Assembly (NCBI RefSeq): GCF_031348265.1
Contig: NZ_CP133771.1
Location: forward strand, 558,001-622,000
From: Streptomyces collinus
Lineage (GTDB): Bacteria; Actinomycetota; Actinomycetes; Streptomycetales; Streptomycetaceae
DNA: 64,000 bases
Direction: 5' to 3'
The notes under the pieces were generated by a model, which was not told the DNA's origin, did no database searches, and saw nothing but the letters and a program-made list of their open reading frames with translations. Positions 25,322 to 34,370 of this stretch are shown piece by piece. How positions within the stretch are numbered: the first letter of the stretch is position 1; each line of letters starts with the position of its first letter. The translations under genes and the position numbers were made by a program.

Positions 25322-26170
25322 CTATCGTCCGAGTTTGTACGGTGCCGGGCGGGCGCCGGGGCCGAGCCTCGCCATGGCCCGCAGGATGTGTTTGGGCGGG
25401 AGTTGCCACCGCACACGTGCGGGAACGCGGCGCAGCAGGAGGCCTGCGAGGCGCAGTTGGCGGGTGACGGTGGCGGGTGCGGGGGCCGGTCTGCCGTACA
25501 ACTCGTGGGCGTACGGCGGCAGGGAGGCGTACGCCAGATGTGCCACGCGCCGCCACAGCACCTCGCGCGCCGGTACGAGGAGGGGGTGCGTCGGCGGGCG
25601 GAGCAGGAAGTCGTCCACCTCGCGTGCCTCGGGTCCGGCGGCGAGGTCCGGGCGCACCTTGTCGAAGTACGCGGCCATCTCGGCCCGGTTGCCCGGTACG
25701 GCGCCGGGGTCGAGACCCACGAGGCGGGCGCTCTCCAGGTGTTCGGCGAGGTAGCGGTCGGCCTCGGCGTCGGTGAGCCGGAAGCCGGACCGGCGGGCGA
25801 CGTGAAGGTACGAGTCGATCTCGGCGCAGTGCACCCACATCAGCAGGGCGGGTTCGTCGACGCCGTAGCGCTCGCCCGTGTCCGGGTCGGTCGCGGTCAG
25901 CATGCGGTGGATCCTGCGGACGCGGGCACCGGCGCGCTCGGCGGCGTCGGTGGTGCCGTAGGTCGTCGTTCCGACGAAGCTCGCGGTGCGCATCAGCCGG
26001 CCCCAGGCGTCCCGCCGGAAGTCGGAGTTCTGCATGACCCCGCGGACCGCGCGCGGATGCAGGGCCTGGAGGTAGAGCGCCCGGACGCCCGCGATCCACA
26101 TCACGGGGTCGCTGTGCACCTGCCAGGTCACCGATGCGGGACCGAACAGTCCCGGGTCCGCGCCGGTCAT
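25322..26170 (-). CDS. MpaB/DUF2236 family oxygenase-like protein
   Basis: This protein of 282 residues is in the DUF2236 family, which includes the mycophenolic-acid oxygenase MpaB and the heme latex-clearing protein Lcp. Typical segments are WIAGVRALYLQALHPRAVRG, TTTYGT, WVHCAEIDSYL and YFDKVRPDLA. The His residues of LHPRAV and WVHC are the likely cofactor ligands. The reaction is unknown. The start ATG at 26,170 has a GGTGGAGGTGAGG ribosome site; a longer upstream reading lacks one. The gene is divergent from the iron-box-controlled transporter, so it may share that promoter region. Confidence 0.82.
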   Translation of the reverse strand: MTGADPGLFGPASVTWQVHSDPVMWIAGVRALYLQALHPRAVRGVMQNSDFRRDAWGRLMRTASFVGTTTYGTTDAAERAGARVRRIHRMLTATDPDTGERYGVDEPALLMWVHCAEIDSYLHVARRSGFRLTDAEADRYLAEHLESARLVGLDPGAVPGNRAEMAAYFDKVRPDLAAGPEAREVDDFLLRPPTHPLLVPAREVLWRRVAHLAYASLPPYAHELYGRPAPAPATVTRQLRLAGLLLRRVPARVRWQLPPKHILRAMARLGPGARPAPYKLGR

Positions 26171-26283
26171 GCGCCTCACCTCCACCCCGGCGGACACGAT
26201 GGCACAGGTCGAACAGCGGGTCGAGATGTTCTTTTCCGAACCGCGGCGGTCCAGTCGTTGAGATTTCACCTACCCGGCGAGAG

Positions 26284-26302
26284 TTTGGTAAGCCTCCCCT
26301 TA
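26284..26302 (+). promoter_or_regulatory. iron box (DmdR/IdeR-like operator)
   Basis: TTTGGTAAGCCTCCCCTTA fits the 19-bp actinobacterial iron box TWAGGTWAGSCTWACCTWA at 16 positions. It lies 41 bases before the substrate-binding protein start, where a repressor would block the promoter. DmdR1 in Streptomyces and IdeR in mycobacteria bind such sites with Fe(II). The transporter is therefore probably made when iron is scarce. Confidence 0.65.
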
Positions 26303-26342
26303 TATGCTGACGCCGCCGATCTCCCGCACGACAGGAACTGAC

Positions 26343-27860
26343 ATGCGCACCACCTCCCGCGGTCTCATAGCGGCGCTCGCTCTCACCCCTCTGCTGGCCG
26401 GCTGCTTCGCACCGGGCGACAGCGACGCGGGCGCCGGGACGGGATCGGGCGGACGGCTGCGGGTCGCGCTGGCCGTGCCGCCGGTACAGGCGCTGTCCCC
26501 GTACAGCAACGACGCCACTGTGCTGAGCAAGTTGTCCGTCGCCGAGGGACTCACCGCCCTTGACAAGAACGGCACGGCCAAGCCCGCCCTGGCGAAGTCC
26601 TGGAAGCAGAACGGCGACACCACCTGGACCTTCGAGCTGCGCGAGGCCGAGTTCCAGGACGGCACCGAGCTGACCGCCCAGGCCGTCGTCAACGCGCTCG
26701 ACCACGCCGGCGCGGCCAAGCCCAAGCCCCGCGTCCTGAGCGACGTGTCACTGACCGCCAAGGCCGACGACGCCGACACCGTCACCCTCACCACCAAGTC
26801 GCCCGACCCGGTGCTGCCGCTGCGGCTGGCCAGCCCCGCGCTGGCGATCCTGTCGGCGAAGGCGTATGGGAAGGACGGCGCCGTGAGCCCCGCGGGCACC
26901 GGCACCGGTCCGTTCGAGATCACCCGGCTGAGCGGCAAGACCAAGGCCGCCCTCGACCGCTTCGACGGCTACTGGGGCGGCAAGGCGAAGGCGCCCGGCA
27001 TCGACGTCAGCTGGATCGCGGACGGGACGGCCCGCGCCAACGCCCTGCGCGGCGGCGAGGCCGACATCGCCGAGTGGATCCCCACCGCCCAGGCGAAACT
27101 GCTCGACGGCAAGACCCGGCACGAGGTCCCCTCGGTGCGCACCGACAGCCTGATCCTGAACACCGGCAGCGGCCTGTTCACCGACGCCGGTCTGCGCGCC
27201 GCCGCCCGCGAGGCCGTCGACGGCTCCGCGCTGGTGGACTCCGTCTTCGGCGGCTACGCCGACGCCGGGCAGGGCCTGTTCGGGCCCGCCGTTCCCTGGG
27301 CGGCCGACCAGCGCGTCCAGGTGACGGGCCGTACGAAGGCCGCGACCGCCGCCGAGGTGAAGACCGCCTCCCAGGACAGGACGCTGCGGCTGGCCACCTA
27401 CACCAACCGGGCCGAGCTGCCCGAGGCGGCGACCGTGCTCCAGCAGCAGCTGGAGAAGGCCGGGTTCACCGTGAAGCAGGACGTGCGCGAGTACACGCAG
27501 ATGGAGGGCGACCTCCTCGCTGGGAAGTACGACGCCCTCGTCTTCTCGCGGGTGACGCTCCTCGACACCGGCGACGCGGTCGACTACCTCGCCAGCGACT
27601 TCACCAGCGACGGCGTCTACAACATCGCCGGCCTGAAGAACCCCGCGGTGGACAAGGCCATCCGGGCGGCCGCAGCCGAGCGGGACACCGCCGGGCGCCA
27701 GCGGAAGATCATGCGGGCCGAGGCGGAGATCCTGCGCACCGACGCGGTGGTGCCGCTGGTCCACGAGCAGGCCGTGCAGGGCATCGCCGCCGACGTCGAG
27801 GGCGTCATCCTCGACCCGCGCGAGCGGTCCCTCATCGACGTCGACACGCACCTGAAGTAA
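26343..27860 (+). CDS. ABC transporter substrate-binding lipoprotein, family 5
   Basis: This 505-residue extracellular binding protein is of the peptide/nickel/metallophore class (SBP_bac_5). A lipoprotein signal (IAALALTPLLAGC, lipobox LAGC) anchors it to the membrane. The mature part shows family segments NDATVLSKLSVAEGLTALD, SWKQNGDTTWTFELR and GTGPFEITRL. The start ATG at 26,343 follows ACAGGAA. An iron-box-like site lies upstream and the permease gene follows by 5 bases. In this class CntA carries staphylopine-metal complexes, and with the iron box an iron or metallophore cargo is the best guess; peptides or nickel are alternatives. Confidence 0.87.
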   Translation: MRTTSRGLIAALALTPLLAGCFAPGDSDAGAGTGSGGRLRVALAVPPVQALSPYSNDATVLSKLSVAEGLTALDKNGTAKPALAKSWKQNGDTTWTFELREAEFQDGTELTAQAVVNALDHAGAAKPKPRVLSDVSLTAKADDADTVTLTTKSPDPVLPLRLASPALAILSAKAYGKDGAVSPAGTGTGPFEITRLSGKTKAALDRFDGYWGGKAKAPGIDVSWIADGTARANALRGGEADIAEWIPTAQAKLLDGKTRHEVPSVRTDSLILNTGSGLFTDAGLRAAAREAVDGSALVDSVFGGYADAGQGLFGPAVPWAADQRVQVTGRTKAATAAEVKTASQDRTLRLATYTNRAELPEAATVLQQQLEKAGFTVKQDVREYTQMEGDLLAGKYDALVFSRVTLLDTGDAVDYLASDFTSDGVYNIAGLKNPAVDKAIRAAAAERDTAGRQRKIMRAEAEILRTDAVVPLVHEQAVQGIAADVEGVILDPRERSLIDVDTHLK

Positions 27861-27865
27861 CCGGC

Positions 27866-29623
27866 ATGAGCCTCGCGCACGCCCCCGCCGCCGCCCGCCC
27901 GTCCCCCTGGCCGGCGGCGGCCGGCCGTGTGCTCGCCGGTGGCGCACTGCTCGGCGCCGTGGCCCTGCTCCCCTGGCTGTCCGGAGCCGACCCGGCCCGG
28001 ACCGTGCTGCGGGCGCGCTCCGCCGACCAGAACCCCACACCTGCCGAACTCGCCGCCGTGCGCGTCCAACTGGGGTTGGACGAGGGCCCGCTGGTCCACC
28101 TCGCCCACTGGCTGGGCGGCCTGCCGCGCGGGGACGCGGGCGTCTCGTGGGTCTCCGGCGCACCGGTCATGCCGCAGGTGGGCACGGCCCTGTCGGTCTC
28201 CCTGACGCTGATGCTGGGCGCGTTCGCGGTCACGGCCCTGGTCGCCGGACTGGTGTGCGCCCGTACGGTCTTCCTCGGTTCCCGGCGCCGGCTGCGGCAG
28301 GACCGGGCGGGCACCACGGCCGCCGTCCTCGCGTCGCTGCCGAAGTTCCTGCTCGCCTCGGTGCTGGCCACCGTGTGCGGGGTGTGGTGGGGCTGGTTCC
28401 CGTCCAGCGGGTGGGAGGGCCCGCAGTCGATGCTGCTGCCCTCACTCGCCCTCGGCATCCCGTCGGGCGCGATGCTCGGCGGCATGCTCGACCAGGCGCT
28501 GCCCCCCGCCTTCCACGAACCCTGGGCGCGCACGGCCTACGCCGTCGGCCTCCCGTCCGGCCGCATCGCCCGCAACGCGCTGCGCCGCACCCTGCCCGGC
28601 ATACTGCCGCAGCTGCTGCCGACCGTCGTGGCGCTGGTCGGCGGTGCGGTCGCCGTGGAGATGATCTTCAACATCCCGGGGCTCGGCCGACTCGCCCTGG
28701 AAGCCGCCGTCGCCCAAGACCTCCCGGTGCTGCAGACCGCGACGCTGGCTCTGGTCCTGCTCGGCGTGAGCGCGGGCATCGTGATCCGCGCCCTGCGTCA
28801 CGCCCTCCTCGGACGGCCCTTGCGGGACGGCGCCCTGCCCGCCCTGCACCGCCCCCCGCTCACGGTGCCGTCCTCCCTGCGCTGGATCACCACCGTCTGC
28901 GCCCTCGTCCTGCTCGCCCTGGTCACCGCGGGCCTCCTGCGCGACCCCCTCCAGGTCGACACGGCGGCACGGCTGCTGCCGCCGTCCCTCGACCACCCTC
29001 TGGGCACGGACGCCCTGGGCCGTGACCTGCTGGCCCGGCTGGGTCACGGTGCGTTGCGCACCGCGGGGGTCGCCCTGGCCGTCACGGCGGTCAGCGCCGT
29101 CACCGGACTGCTGCTGGGCATGGCACCGCGGGCGAGCGCCGGCCCGACGGAGGTCGTGTCGACGCTGCCCGCCGTCCTCGCGGGCCTGCTGATCGCGGGT
29201 GTGACCGGACCCTCGGTGTGGGGCGCCGCGAGCGCGGTCTGCGCGGTGGGCTGGACTCCGTACGCCGCCCAGACCGCCGCGCTGCTGGAGCAGGAACGCG
29301 CCGGCGGGCACATCGCCGCGTCCGTCGCACTCGGCGCCGGGCGGCTGCACCTGATGCGCCGCCACCTGCTCCCCTCGGTGATCCCGGCGCTCCTGCGCAA
29401 CGCCCTGCTCCGCCTGCCCACGACCGTCCTGGTCCTGGCCTCGCTCGGCTTCCTGGGCCTGGGCGAGCAGCCGCCCACCCCCGAGTGGGGCCGCCTCCTC
29501 TCGGAGAACCAGCCGTACGCCGAACTGGCCCCCTGGACCGTGCTGGGCCCGGCAGCCGCCCTCGTCGTGCTGTCCGTGCTGGCGGTGACGGGCAGCGTAC
29601 GGGGACGGGGGAAAGGCGCATAG
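27866..29623 (+). CDS. fused DppB-DppC-type ABC permease
   Basis: This protein of 585 residues contains two permease halves that are normally separate proteins. The N-terminal half (about 1-320) resembles DppB/NikB, with its EAA-loop (EPWARTAYAVGLPSGR, then NALRRTLPGILPQLLP) and FNIPGLGRL. The C-terminal half (about 335-585) resembles DppC/NikC, with DHPLGTDALGRDLLARL, a second EAA-like loop (ASVALGAGRLHLMRRHLLP) and GFLGLGEQPPTPEWG. About ten or eleven membrane segments are visible. The operon ends here at a strong terminator, with no ATPase gene, which is unusual for an ABC importer. An ATPase encoded elsewhere must serve it, or the operon has lost that gene. Confidence 0.85.
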   Translation: MSLAHAPAAARPSPWPAAAGRVLAGGALLGAVALLPWLSGADPARTVLRARSADQNPTPAELAAVRVQLGLDEGPLVHLAHWLGGLPRGDAGVSWVSGAPVMPQVGTALSVSLTLMLGAFAVTALVAGLVCARTVFLGSRRRLRQDRAGTTAAVLASLPKFLLASVLATVCGVWWGWFPSSGWEGPQSMLLPSLALGIPSGAMLGGMLDQALPPAFHEPWARTAYAVGLPSGRIARNALRRTLPGILPQLLPTVVALVGGAVAVEMIFNIPGLGRLALEAAVAQDLPVLQTATLALVLLGVSAGIVIRALRHALLGRPLRDGALPALHRPPLTVPSSLRWITTVCALVLLALVTAGLLRDPLQVDTAARLLPPSLDHPLGTDALGRDLLARLGHGALRTAGVALAVTAVSAVTGLLLGMAPRASAGPTEVVSTLPAVLAGLLIAGVTGPSVWGAASAVCAVGWTPYAAQTAALLEQERAGGHIAASVALGAGRLHLMRRHLLPSVIPALLRNALLRLPTTVLVLASLGFLGLGEQPPTPEWGRLLSENQPYAELAPWTVLGPAAALVVLSVLAVTGSVRGRGKGA

Positions 29624-29626
29624 CGA

Positions 29627-29661
29627 ACGCCCCGGCCGGTGGAGACCACCGCCGGGGCGTC
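29627..29661. terminator. intrinsic terminator
   Basis: CGCCCCGGC and its complement GCCGGGGCG enclose a second short stem (GGTGG / CCACC). The hairpin begins a few bases after the permease stop and also faces the end of the minus-strand dehydrogenase gene, so it can act for both. Confidence 0.75.
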
Positions 29662-29674
29662 AACTCCTCGCTCG

Positions 29675-30658
29675 TCAGGCGGGGGACTCCTCGTGGATCA
29701 CGTAACCGCGCCGCTTGTCCACGACGTTGCGCAGGGGGCGGCCCTCGACGTGCCGGGTGAGATTGTCGAGGAACACCTCGACGAGTGCCTCCCGCTCGGC
29801 GGTGGTCTCGCCCGCCGTGTGCGGGGAGATCATCACGCCGGGCATGTCCCACAGGGGGGACCCGGCCGGCAGGGGCTCCTGGCCGAAGACGTCCAGGGCG
29901 GCACCGGCGAGCCGGCCCGCGGAGAGGTGGTCGATGAGCGCCTCCTCGTCGACCAGGCCGCCCCGGCCGACGTTGATCAGCCGGGCTCCCGGCTTCATCG
30001 CGGCCAGCACGGGGGCGTCGACCATGCCCCGGGTGTCCGGGGTGAGGGGTGCGGCCAGGACGACGTAGTCCGCCTCCGCCAGGGCCGCGGGGACGGTGGC
30101 CGAACCGTGGACCGTACCGAAGTCGGGGTCGCCGGACCGGGCCGTGCGGCCGGCGCCGCAGACCCGCATGCCCACGGCGCGCAACAGCCGGGCGATGGCA
30201 CGTCCGATCGGCCCGGTGCCCCACACCAGAACGGTGCGTGCGGTGATGCCGTCGCTGGGACGCGGACGCCACTCGCGGCGCTGCTGGTGTTCCCAGGTGC
30301 CGGGGAAGTCCTTGGCGAGCGCGAGGATCAGTCCGAGGACGTACTCGGCCGTCGGCCGGTCGTAGACGCCACGCGCGTTGGTGAGCGTGACGCCCGGATC
30401 CTCGACCAGGGCGGGGAAGAGGAAGGAGTCGACGCCCGCCGAGGAGGCGTGCACCCAGCGGGGCGCCTTCTCGGGGGTGTCGGGCCAGGCCTCGCGGATG
30501 GCCGGGGTGATGGTGACCCAGGCCAGGAGGGCGTCGGCGCCGGGGAGGAGGTAGGGCAGTTCCTCCTCGGTGGCGTAGACGGTGTCCGCGAGGCGTTCGA
30601 TGAGTGCGGTGGCGGGGGGCCGGTTGCCCCGGTAGAGGACGACGAGGCGGTCGGGCAT
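29675..30658 (-). CDS. D-2-hydroxyacid dehydrogenase
   Basis: This NAD(P)-dependent enzyme of 327 residues reversibly reduces a 2-oxo acid to the D-2-hydroxy acid. The Rossmann motif VWGTGPIGRAIARLL is at about 145-159. The catalytic triad residues are Arg in NVGRGGLVDE, Glu in DVFGQEPLP and His in ISPHTAGET. It is the last gene of the minus catabolic run and starts 1 base after the aldehyde dehydrogenase stop, so it is co-transcribed. In the pathway it may dispose of a keto acid left by amine oxidation. Confidence 0.9.
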   Translation of the reverse strand: MPDRLVVLYRGNRPPATALIERLADTVYATEEELPYLLPGADALLAWVTITPAIREAWPDTPEKAPRWVHASSAGVDSFLFPALVEDPGVTLTNARGVYDRPTAEYVLGLILALAKDFPGTWEHQQRREWRPRPSDGITARTVLVWGTGPIGRAIARLLRAVGMRVCGAGRTARSGDPDFGTVHGSATVPAALAEADYVVLAAPLTPDTRGMVDAPVLAAMKPGARLINVGRGGLVDEEALIDHLSAGRLAGAALDVFGQEPLPAGSPLWDMPGVMISPHTAGETTAEREALVEVFLDNLTRHVEGRPLRNVVDKRRGYVIHEESPA

Positions 30659-30659
30659 C

Positions 30660-32111
30660 TCAGGCTCCGACGGGTACGGCGATGTACTTGTACTCGAGGA
30701 ACTCGTCGATGCCGACGGTGCCGCCTTCGCGGCCGAGGCCGGATTGCTTGATGCCGCCGAAGGGGGCGGCGGGGTTGGAGACGAGGCCGGTGTTGAGGCC
30801 GATCATGCCGCTTTCGAGGCGTTCGGCGACGCGCAGGGCGCGGTCGAGGTTCTGGGTGAACAGGTAGGAGGCCAGGCCGAACTCGGTGTCGTTGGCGGCG
30901 GTGACGGCTTCGTCCTCGGTGTCGAAAGTGCGGATCGCTGCGACGGGGCCGAAGATCTCGGTGTCGATGATCTGCGACTCGGGTGCGATACCGGTCAGGA
31001 CGGTGGGCGGGTAGAAGCAGCCCGGCCCTTCGGGGAGTTGCCCGCCGGTCAGGACGGTGGCGCCGCGCTTGACGGCGTCGGAGACGAGGTCGTGGGCCTT
31101 GCTGCGGCCGGCGAGGTCGATGAGGGGGCCGACGTCGGTGCCGGGCTCGGTGCCGTCGCCGACGGTCAGGGCGGCCATGCGGGCGGCCAGGCGGGAGGCG
31201 AACTCTGCGGCGATGGAGGTGTGGACGTAGATGCGGTTGGCGGCGCAGCAGGACTCGCCCATGTTGCGCATCTTGGCGACCATGGTGCCTTCGACGGCGG
31301 TGTCGAGGTCGGCGTCGTCGAAGACGATCAGGGGGGCGTTGCCGCCGAGTTCCATGCTGGTGCGGATGACGGTGTCGGCGCACTGGGCGAGCAGGATCCG
31401 GCCGACGCCGGTGGAGCCGGTGAAGGACAGTTTGCGGATCTGGCCGCCGCGCAGGAGGGGTTCGACGACTCCGGCGGCGTCGGTGGTGGTGATGATGTTG
31501 AGGACGCCGTCGGGCAGTCCGGCTTCGGTCAGGATCGCGGCGAGGGCGAGGCTGGTCAGGGGGGTTTGGGGGGCGGGTTTGAGGACGATGGTGCAGCCGG
31601 CGGCGATGGCGGGGCCGATCTTGCGGGTGCCCATGGCCAGGGGGAAGTTCCACGGCGTGATCAGCAGGCAGGGTCCGACCGGCTGGCGGGTGACCAGGAG
31701 CCGGTTGCGGCCGTCGGGGGCGGTGGTCAGGCCGCCGTCGATGCGGACGGCTTCCTCGGAGAACCAGCGGAAGAACTCCGCGCCGTAGGCGACTTCGGCG
31801 CGGGCCTCGGCCAGGGGCTTGCCCATCTCCAGCGTCATCAGCAGCGCGAGGTCCTCGGTGCGCGCGATGAGGATGTCGTAGGCGCGGCGCAGGATCTCAC
31901 TGCGGGCGCGGGGTGCGGTGGCGGCCCAGGCGGCCTGCGCGGCGACCGCCGCCTCGACGGCACGCTGCCCGTCCGCGGGTGAGGCGTCGGCGACCCGGCA
32001 CAACTCCTCACCCGTGGCCGGGTTGTCGACGGACAGAGTCCGGCCGGACTCCGCGTCCTGCCAGCCCCCGCCGATGAACAACTGCTTGGGAACATCACGG
32101 ACGACAGTCAT
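30660..32111 (-). CDS. gabD: NAD(P)-dependent aldehyde dehydrogenase, succinate-semialdehyde type
   Basis: This 483-residue aldehyde dehydrogenase is close in pattern to succinate-semialdehyde dehydrogenase GabD. The motifs in order are ITPWNFPLAM, KPAPQTPL, FTGSTGVGRIL, the catalytic Glu in MELGGNAPLIVFDDADLD and the catalytic Cys in GESCCAANR (about residue 285). The end carries PFGGIKQSGLGREGG. It oxidises an aldehyde, perhaps succinic semialdehyde, to the acid. It sits between a PuuB-like amine oxidase, which would yield an aldehyde, and a hydroxyacid dehydrogenase. Other omega-amino aldehydes are equally possible. Confidence 0.85.
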   Translation of the reverse strand: MTVVRDVPKQLFIGGGWQDAESGRTLSVDNPATGEELCRVADASPADGQRAVEAAVAAQAAWAATAPRARSEILRRAYDILIARTEDLALLMTLEMGKPLAEARAEVAYGAEFFRWFSEEAVRIDGGLTTAPDGRNRLLVTRQPVGPCLLITPWNFPLAMGTRKIGPAIAAGCTIVLKPAPQTPLTSLALAAILTEAGLPDGVLNIITTTDAAGVVEPLLRGGQIRKLSFTGSTGVGRILLAQCADTVIRTSMELGGNAPLIVFDDADLDTAVEGTMVAKMRNMGESCCAANRIYVHTSIAAEFASRLAARMAALTVGDGTEPGTDVGPLIDLAGRSKAHDLVSDAVKRGATVLTGGQLPEGPGCFYPPTVLTGIAPESQIIDTEIFGPVAAIRTFDTEDEAVTAANDTEFGLASYLFTQNLDRALRVAERLESGMIGLNTGLVSNPAAPFGGIKQSGLGREGGTVGIDEFLEYKYIAVPVGA

Positions 32112-32153
32112 CGTGGGTATCTCCTTGGAAGCGTAAGAGGTGCTGCCGACCGG

Positions 32154-33434
32154 TCAGCGGATGCGGTCCAGCGTCTTGTAGTAGGCGCCGGCGAAGGGCA
32201 GGAACCAGGCGGTGCCGTTGTAGAGGGGGATGCGGGGCGGGGCGATGTCACGGACCGGGCTGACCTCGGGGTGACCGTCCATCACCTCGGCCATGACCTG
32301 CCCCATGTGGGTGGCCATCTGCACACCGTGGCCCGCATAGCCCAGGGAGTAGTAGACGCCGTCATCGGTCTGCCCGGCGTGCACGATGCGGTCCATCGCG
32401 AAGCCGACGGAACCGCCCCACACGTACTCGATCTTGGTGCGGGAGAGCTGAGGGAAGATCTCGCACATCTCCCGGAACAGAACCTGTCCGCTCTTCTTGT
32501 CCGAGGTGGGGTCGGACGGCGCGAAGCGGGCACGGCCGCCGAACAGCAGCCGGTTGTCCGGGGTGAGCCGGAAGTAGTGGCAGACCTGGTTGGAGTCCAC
32601 GATGAGACGGGCCTTGGGGATGATGTCCCGGGCGAGTTCCTCGCCGAGCGGCTCGGTCACGATGATGAAACTGCCCAGGCACACCTGCTGGCGGCGCAGC
32701 CAGGGGAAGTTCTTGTCGGTGTAGGCGTCGGTGGCCATCATGACCTGCCCGGCACGGATGACACCGCGCTCGGTGCTGACCTCGAACCGGCCGGCGGCGG
32801 TGCGCCGCACGCCGATGGCCGCGTTGCGCTCGTGGATCTCCACACCGGTGCGCTCGCACGCCTCGGCCATGCCGCGCACGAAACGGCCGACGTGCAGAGC
32901 GGCACTGAACGGGTCGAGCAGACCGCCGTGGTAGGCGTCGGATCCGATCTCGGAACGCAGCTCGGACTTGCCGACCAGGGTGGTCTCGTGCCCGAAGTAC
33001 TGGGCCAGGTCGCGCTGCTGGGCCTTCTTGGCTTCGAAGTGAGCGGGACGGGAGGCGACGCCCAGGCGTCCGACGCGACGGAACTGGCAGTCGATGGACT
33101 CCTCGTTCACGAGCCGCTCGACGGTGTCCACGGCCTCGCCGTAGGAGTTGTAGATCTCGCCGGCCCGCTCCAGTCCGTATCGGCGGATGGCCTGGCGAAC
33201 ACCGATGGTGAAGCCGAGGTTGGCCATGCCGCCGTTGCGTGCGGAGGCACCGGAGCCGATCTGGCCCTTCTCGACGAGGGTGACGCGGGCGCCCTTGCGC
33301 GCGGAGTGCAGGGCGGTGGACAGACCCGTCAGGCCTGCCCCGACGACCACCAGGTCGGTGTCCTCGGTGACGGGCTTGCCGGATCGGTCGGGAAACGCCC
33401 CGGCGGTTTCTATCCAGTAGGGAATCGTCTTCAT
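32154..33434 (-). CDS. FAD-dependent amine/amino-acid oxidoreductase (DAO family)
   Basis: This flavoenzyme of 426 residues has an FAD motif, LVVVGAGLTGLSTALHSAR, at about 28-46. Next come the conserved IGSGASARNGGMANLG loop and the C-terminal GYAGHGVQMATHMG segment. The N-terminal PYWIETAG and the loop resemble gamma-glutamylputrescine oxidoreductase PuuB and related oxidases that release an aldehyde, ammonia and peroxide. The next gene is an aldehyde dehydrogenase and the upstream genes are an amino-acid ABC transporter. The substrate is therefore probably an imported amine or amino acid. No signal peptide is present. Confidence 0.87.
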   Translation of the reverse strand: MKTIPYWIETAGAFPDRSGKPVTEDTDLVVVGAGLTGLSTALHSARKGARVTLVEKGQIGSGASARNGGMANLGFTIGVRQAIRRYGLERAGEIYNSYGEAVDTVERLVNEESIDCQFRRVGRLGVASRPAHFEAKKAQQRDLAQYFGHETTLVGKSELRSEIGSDAYHGGLLDPFSAALHVGRFVRGMAEACERTGVEIHERNAAIGVRRTAAGRFEVSTERGVIRAGQVMMATDAYTDKNFPWLRRQQVCLGSFIIVTEPLGEELARDIIPKARLIVDSNQVCHYFRLTPDNRLLFGGRARFAPSDPTSDKKSGQVLFREMCEIFPQLSRTKIEYVWGGSVGFAMDRIVHAGQTDDGVYYSLGYAGHGVQMATHMGQVMAEVMDGHPEVSPVRDIAPPRIPLYNGTAWFLPFAGAYYKTLDRIR

Positions 33435-33474
33435 GTCGGGTCCTTAGCGGGGAGTTTCGAAGGGGGCGGGGCCC

Positions 33475-33500
33475 GGCCGGGCACCACCAGGAGCCCGGCC
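33475..33500. terminator. hairpin between transporter and oxidase genes
   Basis: GGCCGGGC and its exact complement GCCCGGCC surround a 10-base loop in the 168-base gap between the ABC ATPase and the FAD oxidase genes. There is no T-run, so it may attenuate or stabilise mRNA ends rather than stop transcription fully. Nothing else is recognisable in the gap. Confidence 0.4.
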
Positions 33501-33602
33501 GACGGCGCTGTCAGCGCTGTGACGGTCGGATCGACGTCGAACCGGAGGGCGTTGAGGACCGGGGCCGGCAGGGTGCGGAAGTTGCGTCAGTCCCAGCCGC
33601 TT

Positions 33603-34370
33603 CTACAGGACCCTTTCGAGGAACGCCTGGGTTCGCTTCTCACGGGGGTTGCCGAGGACTTCGCGGGCGTCGCCGCGTTCGACCGCGACGCCGCCGTCCA
33701 TGAACAGCACCTCGTCGGCTACCTCTCGGGCGAAGCCCATCTCGTGCGTGACGAGCAGCATGGTCATTCCGTTGCCGGCGAGGTCACGCATGACGGCGAG
33801 TACTTCGCCCACGCGTTCGGGGTCCAGTGCGCTGGTGGGTTCGTCGAACAGCATGATGGTGGGTTCCATCGCGAGCGCGCGGGCGATGGCCACGCGTTGC
33901 TGCTGGCCGCCGGAGAGCTGGGCGGGGTATTTGTGGCCGCATCCGTCGAGGCCGACCTTGGCCAGCAGTTCTCGCGCCTGCTCGCGGCTGGCCTCACGGT
34001 TCTTCTTCTTCACCAGCACCGGTCCGGACATGACGTTGTCCTCGGCGGTCATGTTGGGGAACAGGTTGAACTGCTGGAAGACCATGCCGATGCGGGTGCG
34101 CTGCTGGGCCAGCCGCTTGGGGCGCACGGCGTGGTAGGCGTCGTCCTTCTCGACGTAGCCGAAGTCCTCCCCGTTGACCTTGAGGACACCGCGGTCGATG
34201 GTCTCCAGGCCGTTGATACAGCGCAGCAGTGTCGATTTGCCGGATCCGCTCGGCCCGATGATGCACGAGATCTCACCGGCCGCGACGGTCAGGTCGATGT
34301 CACGCAGGACCTGGTGACGTCCGTAGCTCTTGCACAGTTTGCGTGCGACGATCGTTCCGTCGGCGTTCAC
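33603..34370 (-). CDS. polar amino-acid ABC transporter ATPase
   Basis: This ATPase of 255 residues has Walker [10 protein letters not shown] (about 37-45), the Q-loop FQQFNLFP, signature [15 protein letters not shown], Walker [13 protein letters not shown] and the switch His in [10 protein letters not shown]. It belongs to the GlnQ/HisP group that drives polar amino-acid import. The start is GTG at 34,370, overlapping the permease stop as GTGA. The operon order is binding protein, permease, ATPase. The neighbouring oxidase and dehydrogenase genes suggest that the imported compound is then broken down. Confidence 0.93.
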   Translation of the reverse strand: MNADGTIVARKLCKSYGRHQVLRDIDLTVAAGEISCIIGPSGSGKSTLLRCINGLETIDRGVLKVNGEDFGYVEKDDAYHAVRPKRLAQQRTRIGMVFQQFNLFPNMTAEDNVMSGPVLVKKKNREASREQARELLAKVGLDGCGHKYPAQLSGGQQQRVAIARALAMEPTIMLFDEPTSALDPERVGEVLAVMRDLAGNGMTMLLVTHEMGFAREVADEVLFMDGGVAVERGDAREVLGNPREKRTQAFLERVL

